From assembly GCA_002435835.1 (NCBI GenBank), contig DIVM01000330.1, positions 1,614 to 19,307 on the forward strand: a stretch of DNA of 17,694 bases, written 5' to 3'. The position numbers were made by a program, and so were the translations under genes. Below, piece after piece: positions 6,373 through 15,707 of this stretch. The stretch comes from Firmicutes bacterium UBA6132 (lineage in GTDB: Bacteria; Bacillota_A; Clostridia; Tissierellales; Sedimentibacteraceae). The notes below the pieces were generated by a model. It did not search any database and was not told the DNA's origin. It saw nothing but the letters and a program-made list of their open reading frames with translations. Within the stretch, counting starts at the first letter, position 1. Each line of letters opens with the position of its first letter.

Positions 6373-8532
6373 TTGGATAAATCACTAGAATTATTAAAAA
6401 AATACTTCGGATATGAATCATTTAGAAATGGTCAAAAGGAAATAATAGATAGTATATTAGCTAAGAAGGATGTTTTAGCTATAATGCCCACAGGGGGAGG
6501 AAAATCTCTTTGTTATCAAATACCAGCTTTAATGATGGATGGATGTGTTTTAGTTATTTCTCCGCTTATATCCCTTATGAAAGATCAAGTGGATACTCTT
6601 AAAGAGTTAGGAATACCTGCAGCATTTATTAACAGCTCTCTATCTTTAAGTGAACTTAGATTAATAATAAGTGATGCTGAAAATAATAAATTAAAACTTT
6701 TATATGTTGCACCTGAAAGGCTTGAATCAGAAGGTTTTATAGAACTTTTAAAAAATATTAATATATCCATGGTAGCTGTTGATGAAGCACACTGCGTTTC
6801 TCAATGGGGGCATGATTTTAGGCCTTCCTATTTAAAAATAAAAAAATTAAGAAATATTAATGGTGAGAAAATTGTTATAACAGCTTTTACAGCTACAGCA
6901 ACTCCTTCAGTTAAAGATGATATAATAAATTTAATAGGTTTACAAAACCATTTCGAATTAATAACAGGATTTGACAGAGAAAATCTTAAATTTGAAGTAA
7001 TAAGGACTAATAAAAAATTTGCCTTTCTTTCGAAGTATATTGGAGAAAACAAAGGAAAATCCGGCGTTATTTATTGCTTAACAAGAAAACTAACGGATGA
7101 AGTTTGCCAAAAGCTAATTAAAGAAGGCCATAAAACAGTAAAATATCACGCTGGTTTATCTGATAAAGAAAGAATTAAAAATCAAGAAGATTTTTTATAT
7201 GACAATGCAGATATTATAGTTGCTACAAATGCATTTGGTATGGGTATAGATAAGTCAAATATAAGGTATGTAATACATTATAACATGCCTAAAAATATTG
7301 AATCTTATTACCAAGAAGCTGGCAGGGCAGGACGTGATGGTGAAAGCTCTGAGTGTATACTTTTATTTAGCCCTCAAGATATAGTGTTAAATAATTTTCT
7401 TATAGAAAACAGTATGGATCAAAAAGCAAAACCTAGCGAATATGCAAAGCTTAGGGATATGATTAATTTTTGCAATACGGATAAATGTTTAAGAAAATAT
7501 TTAATAAGTTATTTTGATTCAAGTTATAATAAAGAAAATTGTAATAACTGTGGAAATTGCTTAAATGAAATAGAAAGTAAAAATATTACTGTTGAATGTC
7601 AAAAAATTCTGTCCTGTATTTATAGAATGGAAGAGCGTTTTGGAAGTTCCGTTGTAATAGATGTACTTAAAGGTAGCAACAATCAAAGGATTAAAAATTT
7701 AAAATTTGACAAATTAAGCACGTATGGTATCATGAAAGAATACCACAAAGATACTTTAAAAGAAATTATAGATTATTTGATCTCCGATGGTTTTATTAGT
7801 ATTTCAGGAGATAAATTCCCTGTTTTAAATATTTCAACAACGGGCAATGCCGTACTTAGAGGAAAACTTGAAGTATTTATTAAAAAAGCATTAAGTAAAA
7901 AGGAAGAAGTAAATAAATCTTATGAATTTGATGCTAAATTGTTTGAAGAACTTAAAATGTTGAGAAAAGAAATTGCAGACAGTTTAAAAGTTCCGCCTTT
8001 TATAGTGTTTTCAGATGGTACATTAAAAGATATGAGTGTTAAATTTCCTGTAAATAAAGTAGAAATGCTAAAAGTTTCTGGAGTTGGAGAATTTAAAGCA
8101 GAGAGATATGCTTCAAAATTTATTGAAGTAATTCAAAATTATATTGAAAAATATAATATTGATTTAAAAAACTTAAAAATTATATCTGAAACTAATAATG
8201 TTGAGGATAATGAAAAAGAAGATACAAGAACTGTAACATATAAAATGTATGAAGAAGGCAAAACTATAAATGAAATTGCAGAGAAGCGAAATTTAAGTGC
8301 TTTAACTGTTGAAAATCATTTGTTGTATTGCGCAAAGCTTGGGTTTCAAATAAAATATTCTGATTTTATAAATGATGAAAATGAAGAATTAATAATTGAA
8401 GCATATAAAAAAATCGGTGGGGATAAATTAAAACCTATTAAAGAAGCTCTGCCTGATCATATAACATATACAGAAATAAAGTTTGCTTTATGCAAATATA
8501 AGGAAGGGGGACACACCTCTATAATAGGATAG
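6373..8532 (+). CDS. recQ: ATP-dependent DNA helicase RecQ
   Basis: 3'-5' superfamily 2 helicase for recombinational repair and fork processing. It starts at TTG 6373, with AAAGGGG 9-15 nt upstream; the TTG gives the usual RecQ N-terminus running into YFGYESFRNGQ. Visible in order: Walker A MPTGGGKS (38-45), DEAH box (137-140), the RecQ aromatic-rich loop CVSQWGHDFRPSY (141-153), helicase motifs through QEAGRAGRDGE, the four-cysteine zinc site (~371-402), a winged helix, an HRDC domain (~515-590), and a C-terminal HTH_40-like segment beginning near TVTYKMYEEGKTINEIAE. At 719 residues it is the long form with HRDC plus the extra HTH, as in many Firmicutes. The last residues (EGGHTSIIG) and the stop codon lie inside a palindromic repeat (8507-8556), so the native C-terminus may have been altered. 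It heads a likely operon with rsmI 41 bp downstream. Confidence 0.96.
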   Translation: MDKSLELLKKYFGYESFRNGQKEIIDSILAKKDVLAIMPTGGGKSLCYQIPALMMDGCVLVISPLISLMKDQVDTLKELGIPAAFINSSLSLSELRLIISDAENNKLKLLYVAPERLESEGFIELLKNINISMVAVDEAHCVSQWGHDFRPSYLKIKKLRNINGEKIVITAFTATATPSVKDDIINLIGLQNHFELITGFDRENLKFEVIRTNKKFAFLSKYIGENKGKSGVIYCLTRKLTDEVCQKLIKEGHKTVKYHAGLSDKERIKNQEDFLYDNADIIVATNAFGMGIDKSNIRYVIHYNMPKNIESYYQEAGRAGRDGESSECILLFSPQDIVLNNFLIENSMDQKAKPSEYAKLRDMINFCNTDKCLRKYLISYFDSSYNKENCNNCGNCLNEIESKNITVECQKILSCIYRMEERFGSSVVIDVLKGSNNQRIKNLKFDKLSTYGIMKEYHKDTLKEIIDYLISDGFISISGDKFPVLNISTTGNAVLRGKLEVFIKKALSKKEEVNKSYEFDAKLFEELKMLRKEIADSLKVPPFIVFSDGTLKDMSVKFPVNKVEMLKVSGVGEFKAERYASKFIEVIQNYIEKYNIDLKNLKIISETNNVEDNEKEDTRTVTYKMYEEGKTINEIAEKRNLSALTVENHLLYCAKLGFQIKYSDFINDENEELIIEAYKKIGGDKLKPIKEALPDHITYTEIKFALCKYKEGGHTSIIG

Positions 8533-8556
8533 TCTCTGTTGTAGAGGAATGTCCCC
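8507..8556. repeat. REP-like inverted repeat overlapping the recQ stop codon
   Basis: The 15-bp arms 8507-8521 (GGGGACACACCTCTA) and 8542-8556 (TAGAGGAATGTCCCC) match at 13 of 15 positions around a 20-nt loop. The element begins inside the recQ coding sequence, contains its TAG stop, and ends 6-7 nt before the rsmI ribosome binding site. The GGGGACA...TGTCCCC form resembles the units after rmuC. Confidence 0.6.
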
Positions 8557-8573
8557 GTAAAAAGGAGAACAAA

Positions 8574-9440
8574 ATGAGTAAATTATTTATAGTTCCTACA
8601 CCCATAGGAAATTTAAAAGATATGACTGAAAGAGCAATTGAAACATTAAAAGAAGTTGATTTAATAGCTGCAGAGGATACAAGACATACTCAACAACTTT
8701 TAAATGTATTTGATATTAAAACAAAATTAATTTCATATCATAAATTTAATGAAATATCAAGAAGTGAAGAAATAATAAATGAAATAACTGTAAACAACAA
8801 AAATGTTGCAATAGTTACTGATGCAGGTACACCTTGTATTTCAGATCCTGGTTATGAATTAGTAAAAGCTGCAAGAGAAAATGATGTGGAAGTAGTAGGG
8901 TTAGCAGGTGCTTCTGCAGTTACAATTGCTTTGTCCATTGCAGGTATTGATACAAATGAGTTTTCTTTTTATGGATTTTTACCAAGAAAAAAGGGTGAAT
9001 TACAGAACTCATTAAAAAAAATACTAAAGAATCCAATAAAAACTTTTATCATTTACGAATCTCCAAAACGAATAATAAATTTAACTCAAAATATTAAAGA
9101 AATTATGCCTAATGCAACTCTTTGTATAGTAAAGGAACTTACAAAATTACATGAACATGCATTTTACGGTTCTGTAGATGAAGTTTTAAATAAATTAAAT
9201 AATTTTGACGCTGTTGAAAAAGGCGAATATGTAGTCATAGGATACAACAATGATTATGTAGAACAAGATTCTTCTCTTAATGCAGCTGTAAGCATTTATG
9301 GAATTTTATTTGATAAAATAATTCAAAATGATATTTCTTTAAAAGAAGCTGTGGAGAAAATAGTTGAAGAAGGCATCGCAACAAAAAATGAAGCTTATAA
9401 AGCATCTTTACAAGTGAAAAAATTTATAGAAAATTTTTAA
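8574..9440 (+). CDS. rsmI: 16S rRNA (cytidine-1402-2'-O)-methyltransferase
   Basis: SAM-dependent 2'-O-methylation of C1402 in the 16S rRNA decoding centre, fine-tuning initiation and fidelity. The 288 residues are the normal length for the tetrapyrrole-methylase (SPOUT-unrelated) fold. The family signatures are clear: PTPIGNLKDMT at 8-18, AAEDTRHTQQLL near 33-44, SYHKFNE, and the SAM-binding TDAGTPCISDPGYELV near 82-97. The start follows AAAGGAG (8561-8567). It lies 41 bp after recQ, with a REP-like hairpin in between and no terminator T-run, so co-transcription is likely. Confidence 0.95.
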   Translation: MSKLFIVPTPIGNLKDMTERAIETLKEVDLIAAEDTRHTQQLLNVFDIKTKLISYHKFNEISRSEEIINEITVNNKNVAIVTDAGTPCISDPGYELVKAARENDVEVVGLAGASAVTIALSIAGIDTNEFSFYGFLPRKKGELQNSLKKILKNPIKTFIIYESPKRIINLTQNIKEIMPNATLCIVKELTKLHEHAFYGSVDEVLNKLNNFDAVEKGEYVVIGYNNDYVEQDSSLNAAVSIYGILFDKIIQNDISLKEAVEKIVEEGIATKNEAYKASLQVKKFIENF

Positions 9441-9463
9441 ATTATTAATCAGGGGGAAAATAT

Positions 9464-10141
9464 ATGTTATTAGGTACAATAGTTAATTCAATAGCAATAA
9501 TAGTTGGAAGTTTAATAGGATATTTTTTCAAAAATGTAATTCCTGAAAAACTTTCTGATTCACTTTTGAAAGCTTCTGCCTTAGCAGTAATTGCAGTAGG
9601 AATTAAATTAAGTTTGCAGGGAGAGAATTTATCTTTGATGATTATTTCTGTGATACTTGGTACATTCATAGGGGAGCTTTTAAACATTGAAGATAAGTTG
9701 GACAACTTAGGTTTATGGGTTGAAAGCAAAATAAAAAATAAGAAAAGCAATATAACACAAGGTTTTGTAACGTGCACTTTAGTATATTGTGTTGGCTCCA
9801 TGGCTATAGTTGGTTCTATTCAAAGTGGTTTAACAGGAAATCATGAAATTTTGTTTTCTAAAGCGGTACTTGACGGTATTATTTCCATAACTATGACAGT
9901 TTCAATGGGTATTGGTGTAATGCTTTCAAGTGTAAGTGTTTTTATATATCAAGGAACTATTACATTATTAGCTCAATTTTTACAGTCATTTTTAAATGAT
10001 GTTGTAGTCAGAGAAATGACATCAGTAGGTGGAGTATTAATTATGGCTATAGGGCTTAATTTTCTTGAAATAAAACGAGTAAAGGTAGGAAATATGATTC
10101 CAGCGGTATTTCTTCCTATTTTGTATTACATATTTTTTTAG
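9464..10141 (+). CDS. DUF554-family integral membrane protein
   Basis: A 225-residue polytopic membrane protein of unknown function (family of E. coli YqgA). The N-terminal MLLGTIVNSIAIIVGSLIGYFF helix, the VIAVGIKLSL and GTFIGELLNIED segments, the conserved CVGSMAIVGSIQSGL motif and a C-terminal hydrophobic run ending LPILYYIFF are characteristic. I count about six to seven membrane segments. The start has a GGGGGAA site 7-13 nt upstream. It is 23 bp after rsmI and 29 bp before the antiporter gene, so it is probably in the same operon. No function should be inferred from the neighbours. Confidence 0.88.
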   Translation: MLLGTIVNSIAIIVGSLIGYFFKNVIPEKLSDSLLKASALAVIAVGIKLSLQGENLSLMIISVILGTFIGELLNIEDKLDNLGLWVESKIKNKKSNITQGFVTCTLVYCVGSMAIVGSIQSGLTGNHEILFSKAVLDGIISITMTVSMGIGVMLSSVSVFIYQGTITLLAQFLQSFLNDVVVREMTSVGGVLIMAIGLNFLEIKRVKVGNMIPAVFLPILYYIFF

Positions 10142-10170
10142 TTGCGTACAGCAATTAATGAGGTGAGCAA

Positions 10171-11538
10171 TTGAAAAAAAATAATCTTATAATAAATCCA
10201 TTATTTATTCTTGTAATAAGTACAGTTTTTATAATTTGCTGCATAGTTTTATCTTTTCCATTGTATATGGGATTTATTTTGGGAATTATATTTACATCCA
10301 TAGTTTTATTTAAAAGTGGTTTTGAATTAAAATTATTAATGAATACAATATTTTTGGCTATAAAACAAGTTGAAAATTTATCTATAATCATATTAATGAT
10401 TGGAGCTACAACTTCTATTTGGCTATCATCAGGAGTTGTACAAACTATCATGTATTATGGGTTTGAACAAATAAAAGGAATTAATTTTTTAGTGGCAGCA
10501 TTTCTTATAATGGTTGCAGTTTCTGTTTTTATGGGAACTGCAGTTGGCACAATAAGTACAGTTGGAATTTCTTTATTAGGAATAGGAAAGGGATTGGATA
10601 TACCAGTTGAAATAGTGGTTGGAGTTTTAGTTTCAGGTGGTTTTATAGCGGATAAAATATCTCCACTTTCAGGACTTGTTAACTTAACTATGTCAACTGT
10701 AAATATAAATTATAAACAATATGTAAAGGGATTGCTTGTATCATTAATTCCTACAATAATTATTACAGCTATTATTTATTATTTCATAGGAAAAAATTAT
10801 ACCTTTTCAGATTACAGTCAACTTGAATTTTATAAAACTGAAATTTCAAAAGTATTTAATACTTCGCTTATATTATTGATTTTACCATTAACAATTATTG
10901 TACTTTCTGTATTTGGACTAAATTCTGTTTTAACTATTTTTATAGGCGTAATATTAGGCTCTGTTCTTAGCATTATATTTCAAGATATGAATTTATTTGA
11001 AGTTTTAAAAGCGATGGTTTTTGGCTATCACGGAAACACTGCATCTTCTGAGTTAAATGAAATGCTTAACAGCGGAGGAATGGTATCCATGTTAGAAGTT
11101 ATTTTAGTAGTTGTATCAGGAGTTGTTTTAGTGAAGTTGTTTGAAACAGGCAATATTCTTTTACCTATAATGGATAAGCTCATGGGTAAGGTGAAAACAA
11201 AAATAAGTTTAATTTTAAGGACTATGCTTGTAAGTAGTTTACTTACAATTATAACTTGTGATCAAACCACTGGAATAATACTTCCGGGAAGTGTAATGCA
11301 AGAAAAATATAAGGAATTTAATTTGGATAATACAGTGCTTGCAAGAATTATTTCTGATTCAGGAACAATCATAGCACCACTCATGGCGTGGAATGTTAAT
11401 GCGTTTATAATTACACCAATTCTTGGGGTTTCTGCTAATGATTATGCTTTATATGCAGTTCTTTGTTATATATGTCCTATCATTACAATCATAGTATCGT
11501 ATTTAATGTACAATAATAAATATAGTATGTCAAAATAG
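10171..11538 (+). CDS. NhaC-family Na+/H+ antiporter-like transporter
   Basis: An integral membrane transporter of the ion-transporter superfamily, 455 residues with roughly 11-12 hydrophobic segments. NhaC-type features include GATTSIWLSSGVVQTIMYYG (77-96), the GTAVGTISTVGISLLGIG segment, SGGFIADKISPLSGL with the conserved Asp in a membrane region, and the repeat-like CDQTTGIILPG and SDSGTIIAPLMAWN near the C-terminus. The start is TTG 10171, preceded by GAGGTGAG with short spacing; no in-frame ATG fits better. The substrate is uncertain: NhaC homologues include Na+/H+ antiporters, malate/lactate exchangers and predicted tyrosine transporters (YheL/TyrT type). No T-box or other amino-acid control is seen here. 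It is last in the recQ run, and its stop codon lies inside the terminator. Confidence 0.88.
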   Translation: MKKNNLIINPLFILVISTVFIICCIVLSFPLYMGFILGIIFTSIVLFKSGFELKLLMNTIFLAIKQVENLSIIILMIGATTSIWLSSGVVQTIMYYGFEQIKGINFLVAAFLIMVAVSVFMGTAVGTISTVGISLLGIGKGLDIPVEIVVGVLVSGGFIADKISPLSGLVNLTMSTVNINYKQYVKGLLVSLIPTIIITAIIYYFIGKNYTFSDYSQLEFYKTEISKVFNTSLILLILPLTIIVLSVFGLNSVLTIFIGVILGSVLSIIFQDMNLFEVLKAMVFGYHGNTASSELNEMLNSGGMVSMLEVILVVVSGVVLVKLFETGNILLPIMDKLMGKVKTKISLILRTMLVSSLLTIITCDQTTGIILPGSVMQEKYKEFNLDNTVLARIISDSGTIIAPLMAWNVNAFIITPILGVSANDYALYAVLCYICPIITIIVSYLMYNNKYSMSK

Positions 11539-11563
11539 CATCTTCTACGGTGTTATTTTTTTT
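11533..11563 (+). terminator. Terminator overlapping the antiporter stop codon
   Basis: AAATAGCA (11533-11540) pairs with TGTTATTT (11551-11558), one G.U, across a 10-nt loop and continues into a T-run to 11563. The 5' arm contains the TAG stop codon. Confidence 0.7.
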
Positions 11564-11652
11564 ATGTAAATTAAATAGAAAACGTCATCCTGATTATTTA
11601 TTTAAGTCAAATAACAAAAAAATTAAGATAAAACGAAGTTTATAATAGGGTA

Positions 11653-11680
11653 TTGCAATACAAAAAAAACGTTATATAAT
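11653..11680 (+). promoter_or_regulatory. Promoter of the PEP carboxykinase gene
   Basis: TTGCAA (11653-11658), a 16-bp spacer and TATAAT (11675-11680), followed by about 75 nt of AT-rich leader. A second TATAAT-like hexamer around 11686-11691 lacks a good -35. Confidence 0.65.
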
Positions 11681-11762
11681 AATTATATAATGTAACATAA
11701 ATACGTAGCTTAATTTATTTAATATAACACATTTAATGATTATGATATAGGATGGTGCCGAA

Positions 11763-13550
11763 ATGCAATCTATTGCTTCAATGAAAGTTCTTACCAAAAA
11801 TAAAAATGTATTAAAATGGGTACAGGAAGTAGTTACCATGACAAATCCAGATGAAGTAATGTGGATTGATGGTAGCGCTGAACAGCTTAGTATGCTTAGA
11901 GAAGAAGCAATTGAGTCAGGTGAACTTTTACCTTTAAATCAAGAAAAATTCCCAGGATGCTATTATCATCGTTCACATGAAAATGATGTTGCAAGAATGG
12001 AAGATAAAACATTTATTTGTTCAAGAACCAAAGAAAATGCAGGGCCAAATAATAATTGGATGGAACCTGATGAAGCATATAAACTTGGTGAAGAAATATT
12101 TACAGATTCCATGGTTGGAAGAACAATGTATATAATACCATACTCAATGGGTCCAGTTGGATCACCATTTTCTAAAATAGGTTTTGAAATTACAGATTCA
12201 ATATATGTAGTTTTAAACATGAATATAATGACGAGAATAGGCAAAAAAGCTTTAAACGTATTAAAAGATTCAAATGACTTTGTAAGAGGCGTACATGCTA
12301 AATGTACTTTAGATATAAATAATAGATTCATATTCCATTTCCCAGAAGACAATACAATATGGTCATGTAATTCAGCTTATGGTGGTAATGTATTATTAGG
12401 AAAAAAATGTTTTGCTCTTAGAATTGCATCTTACCAAGGATTTAAAGAAGGATGGATGGCAGAGCACATGTTAATACTCGGTATAGAAAATCCAAAAGGC
12501 GAAGTAAAATATATTTCAGCTGCTTTTCCTTCTGCATGCGGTAAAACTAACTTAGCTATGTTGATACCACCTGAAGGATACAAAGCAAAAGGTTATAAAG
12601 TGTGGACAGTTGGTGATGACATAGCATGGTTGAAAGTAAGAGAAGACGGAAAATTATGGGCTATAAATCCTGAAGCAGGTTTCTTTGGAGTTGCACCAGG
12701 AACAAGTAGTTCATCAAATTACAATGCACTTATGTCAACTAAAAAAGATACAATATTTACAAATGTGGCATTAAATTTAGATGATAATTCAGTTTGGTGG
12801 GAAAAACTTGACAAAAATCCACCGGTCAATGCACTTGATTGGAAAGGAAATCCTTGGAACGGAAAAACCGATACAACAAAAGGGGCTCATCCAAATTCAA
12901 GATTTACAGCTCCAGCTAAAAATTGCCCAAGTATTTCTCCTAATTGGGAATCACCGACTGGTGTTCCTATTTCAGCTATAGTATTTGGAGGAAGACGTGC
13001 TAAAACTGCTCCATTAGTTTATCAATCAAGAAGTTGGCAACACGGTGTATTTGTAGGTTCTACTCTTGCTTCAGAAACTACAGCTGCAGCAGCTGGAAAA
13101 GTTGGAGTAATAAGAAGGGACCCTATGGCAATGCTTCCATTTTGCGGTTATAATATGGGAGATTATTTTGGACATTGGCTTGAAATGGGTGAAAAAACAT
13201 CTAACCCTCCAAAAATATTCCACGTAAACTGGTTTAGAACTGATAATGATGGAAACTTTTTATGGCCAGGATATGGAGATAACTTTAGAATTCTTGATTG
13301 GATTATAAAAAGATGCGAAGAAGATGTTGAAGCAGTTGAATCACCTATAGGATATCTTCCTAAAACTGAAGATATCAATCTTGATGGTCTAAGTATTACT
13401 GAGGAAAAATTAAAGTCACTTCTTCATATAGATAAAGATTTATGGATGGAAGATACTAAAAATATAGAAGAATTTTATAATAAATTTGGTGATAGATTAC
13501 CAAAACAATTAAAAGAAGAATTGAACGTATTAAGAAATAATTTAAAATAA
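11763..13550 (+). CDS. pckG: Phosphoenolpyruvate carboxykinase (GTP)
   Basis: Interconverts oxaloacetate + GTP with PEP + CO2 + GDP, either gluconeogenic or, in fermenters, anaplerotic CO2 fixation; cytoplasmic. At 595 residues it fits the GTP-type family and not the ~530-residue ATP type. Visible: MWIDGSAEQ (33-41), YYHRSHENDVARMEDKTFIC (67-86), GPVGS substrate loop, EHMLILG (234-240) with the metal-ligand His235, the P-loop PSACGKTN (256-263) with the family's reactive Cys259, kinase-2 VGDDIAW (283-289), and GGRRAKTAPLVYQ with the guanine-side and lid segments following. SD-like AGGATGGTG precedes the ATG. It is a single-gene transcript between its own promoter and a bidirectional terminator. 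Confidence 0.97.
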   Translation: MQSIASMKVLTKNKNVLKWVQEVVTMTNPDEVMWIDGSAEQLSMLREEAIESGELLPLNQEKFPGCYYHRSHENDVARMEDKTFICSRTKENAGPNNNWMEPDEAYKLGEEIFTDSMVGRTMYIIPYSMGPVGSPFSKIGFEITDSIYVVLNMNIMTRIGKKALNVLKDSNDFVRGVHAKCTLDINNRFIFHFPEDNTIWSCNSAYGGNVLLGKKCFALRIASYQGFKEGWMAEHMLILGIENPKGEVKYISAAFPSACGKTNLAMLIPPEGYKAKGYKVWTVGDDIAWLKVREDGKLWAINPEAGFFGVAPGTSSSSNYNALMSTKKDTIFTNVALNLDDNSVWWEKLDKNPPVNALDWKGNPWNGKTDTTKGAHPNSRFTAPAKNCPSISPNWESPTGVPISAIVFGGRRAKTAPLVYQSRSWQHGVFVGSTLASETTAAAAGKVGVIRRDPMAMLPFCGYNMGDYFGHWLEMGEKTSNPPKIFHVNWFRTDNDGNFLWPGYGDNFRILDWIIKRCEEDVEAVESPIGYLPKTEDINLDGLSITEEKLKSLLHIDKDLWMEDTKNIEEFYNKFGDRLPKQLKEELNVLRNNLK

Positions 13551-13606
13551 AAATTTAAGAAGAGCCAAGGTGTTTAAGGACACCTCGTCTCTTCTTAAAT
13601 TTTTTA
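13551..13606. terminator. Bidirectional terminator between convergent genes
   Basis: A long stem (13551-13564 with 13589-13602, 14 bp) is topped by AGGTGT/ACACCT (13568-13573 with 13580-13585). T's flank the 3' side on both strands (A-run at 13548-13553, T-run at 13600-13606), so it can end both the carboxykinase transcript and the convergent GTPase transcript, whose stop codon it overlaps. Confidence 0.9.
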
Positions 13607-15589
13607 TCTTTTATAATTTTCTGCTTCATTTCCTAAAATAGAATATACATTTCCTTTATTACAATAAATTGAATTAGAAGTAAATTCTATATCTGAATTA
13701 CAATCATAACTATATTTTTCAATTATTTCCTCAGTATTGTGACATAAATCATACCCGTCAAAAATAAATGATAAATTTCCCTTGCCTTTAGAAAATGATA
13801 AAAGCTCTGCTGCATAATTCATGGAAGAAGCAACAGGAACTCTTCCTGTTATTATGGTATTATCTCCTATGATTTCAGGAGCATGAAAAATACCACTCAT
13901 TTTAGTTATATCAGCCATTATCCTTCCGCATAAATCTTTATGAGCTGTAATTTTAAAGTTATAATAAGGCTCTAACAATATACACTGGGCATTTTCAAGA
14001 GCATGCCTTATAGCTCTAAATGTGGCTTGTTTAAAGTCCCCACCCGATGTATGGATATGATGAGCGGACCCTTTTATTAATTCTACATGAACATCAGTAA
14101 CTAAAGAACCTGTGAGTACTCCTTTTTTTAATGCAGGCACTATAAGCTTTGAAATAGTTTTTTGCCAACGTGGAAGAAGTATATCATGTTTTATATTGCT
14201 TTCAAAAGAAATTCCTGAATTTCTAATAGTAGGAGATATCTTAAACTTTACTTCAGCGTAGTGCTTATATGGTTCATAGTGTCCAAATCCCTGTGTTTCA
14301 TTTAATATTGTTTCTTTATATAAAACTTCTGGTTGCTCAAAATTCACTTCAATGTTAAACCGTTCGAGAATGGTGTATTTCAACACTTCAAGTTGAATTA
14401 CACCAAGAACATTTATTTGAAGCTGTTTTAATTCATCATTCCATTCAACAAATAAAGAAGGATCTTCTTCATTTAACATTTTAAATATATTATAAACTTC
14501 TTTTGAATTTAAAGTATCATCATAAATTACTTTTGATTTTAATACAGGTTTAAGAGTAAAGTCAGTAATATCATTTAATATACCTAATCCTTCACCTACA
14601 TAGGAATTATTGAGTCCTATTAAAACTCCAAGTTCACCAGCTGCAAGTGAATTCACTGATGTATATGTTGAACCATTGCATATTTTTATTTGATTTATTT
14701 TTTCTTCTGTTATTTCATCCTCTGTATTATGTGTTATTATATGCTTTGTTTTAACACTGCCCGACATAACTTTTATAAAGGTCAATTTATTGTTGTTTTC
14801 ATCATGTTTTATTTTATAAACTATTGCACCGAAATCTTCATCTTGATAATAATTTGTATTAATAAATTTATCTATAAATTTAAGAAGTACATCTATTCCT
14901 TCATTTTTTAATGCTGACCCACAAAAAACAGGAAATAAGCTGCACGAAGAAATCAGTTTTTTTAAAGAATTTGAAAGTTCATTGTAATTTAAATCTTCTT
15001 CATTTAAATATTTTTCAAGTATATAATCGTCATGATCACAAAGAAAATCAACAATATTTGAATTAAATGTTTGCTCATTAAATGAAGGGTCAACGTAAGA
15101 AAATGAATTTCCTTCATTTGGTTTCGAAAATATGCATATATTATTTGTAAAATTAAGAGCTATATCATTATATACTTTATTAAAATCAGCACCTGTTCGA
15201 TCAAGTTTATTTATATAAAATAAGGTTGGTACATTATATTTTCTAAGAAGTTTCCACACAGTTTCAGTATGTCCTTGTATTCCTTCAACTGCAGATAAAA
15301 TAATAATTGCAGCATCAAGTATTTTTATAGAACGCTCCATCTCAGATGAAAAGTCAACATGTCCAGGGGTATCTATTATATGTATTGTAGAATTATTATA
15401 ATTAATAGTAGCTTGATCTGAAAAAACAGTTATACCTCTTTCTTTTTCTATGGAATGATAATCAAGAGTAGTATTTTTTTTATCCACCCTGCCAGCTTGG
15501 CGTATGGTATTAGTATTAAATAATAATTGTTCAATTAAAGTTGTTTTTCCTGCATCTACATGTGCGACCATTCCTATTGATTTGTTCAT
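13604..15589 (-). CDS. EF-G/TetM-like translational GTPase (ribosomal-protection-protein relative)
   Basis: A 661-residue five-domain translation factor of the EF-G superfamily, closest in layout to TetM/TetO ribosomal protection proteins (about 640 residues). G motifs: AHVDAGKTT (9-17), RGITV (51-55), DTPGHVDF (73-80) and NKLD (127-130). EF-G-like domains II-V follow, with EVLYKETI (421-428) and FGHYEPYKHYAEV (435-447). The start at 15589 has AAGGAG 4-9 nt upstream. The domain IV tip, where TetM carries the YSPVSTPAD loop that displaces tetracycline, instead reads KGSAHHIHTSGGDF (506-519). No TetM-type leader-peptide attenuator precedes it and it is not on a visible mobile element. I therefore infer a chromosomal housekeeping or stress GTPase, with tetracycline resistance unproven. 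Confidence 0.85.
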   Translation of the reverse strand: MNKSIGMVAHVDAGKTTLIEQLLFNTNTIRQAGRVDKKNTTLDYHSIEKERGITVFSDQATINYNNSTIHIIDTPGHVDFSSEMERSIKILDAAIIILSAVEGIQGHTETVWKLLRKYNVPTLFYINKLDRTGADFNKVYNDIALNFTNNICIFSKPNEGNSFSYVDPSFNEQTFNSNIVDFLCDHDDYILEKYLNEEDLNYNELSNSLKKLISSCSLFPVFCGSALKNEGIDVLLKFIDKFINTNYYQDEDFGAIVYKIKHDENNNKLTFIKVMSGSVKTKHIITHNTEDEITEEKINQIKICNGSTYTSVNSLAAGELGVLIGLNNSYVGEGLGILNDITDFTLKPVLKSKVIYDDTLNSKEVYNIFKMLNEEDPSLFVEWNDELKQLQINVLGVIQLEVLKYTILERFNIEVNFEQPEVLYKETILNETQGFGHYEPYKHYAEVKFKISPTIRNSGISFESNIKHDILLPRWQKTISKLIVPALKKGVLTGSLVTDVHVELIKGSAHHIHTSGGDFKQATFRAIRHALENAQCILLEPYYNFKITAHKDLCGRIMADITKMSGIFHAPEIIGDNTIITGRVPVASSMNYAAELLSFSKGKGNLSFIFDGYDLCHNTEEIIEKYSYDCNSDIEFTSNSIYCNKGNVYSILGNEAENYKR

Positions 15590-15617
15590 AATTACTCCTT
15601 AAATTAAATCTCTTTTT

Positions 15618-15646
15618 ATTATATACTCTATATAATGTGTTTTCAA
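15618..15646 (-). promoter_or_regulatory. Promoter of the TetM-like GTPase gene
   Basis: On the minus strand TTGAAA (15646-15641), a 17-bp spacer and TATAAT (15623-15618), with a leader of only about 20 nt. It is divergent from the T-box promoter 62 bp away. Confidence 0.8.
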
Positions 15647-15707
15647 CAAATTATGCTATGTAAAGAATACTAATTATAAAACTTAATAAAATATTTGGAA
15701 AAAACTA

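Noticed and set aside
11966..12352. Minus-strand 128-codon open frame inside the PEP carboxykinase gene
   Set aside because: It lies opposite a highly conserved enzyme and is a by-product of its codon use; no ribosome binding site or family resemblance.
13604..15589. Acquired tetracycline-resistance gene on a mobile element
   Set aside because: No conjugative or transposon genes flank it, base composition matches the neighbours, the TetM leader attenuator is absent and the domain IV loop differs.
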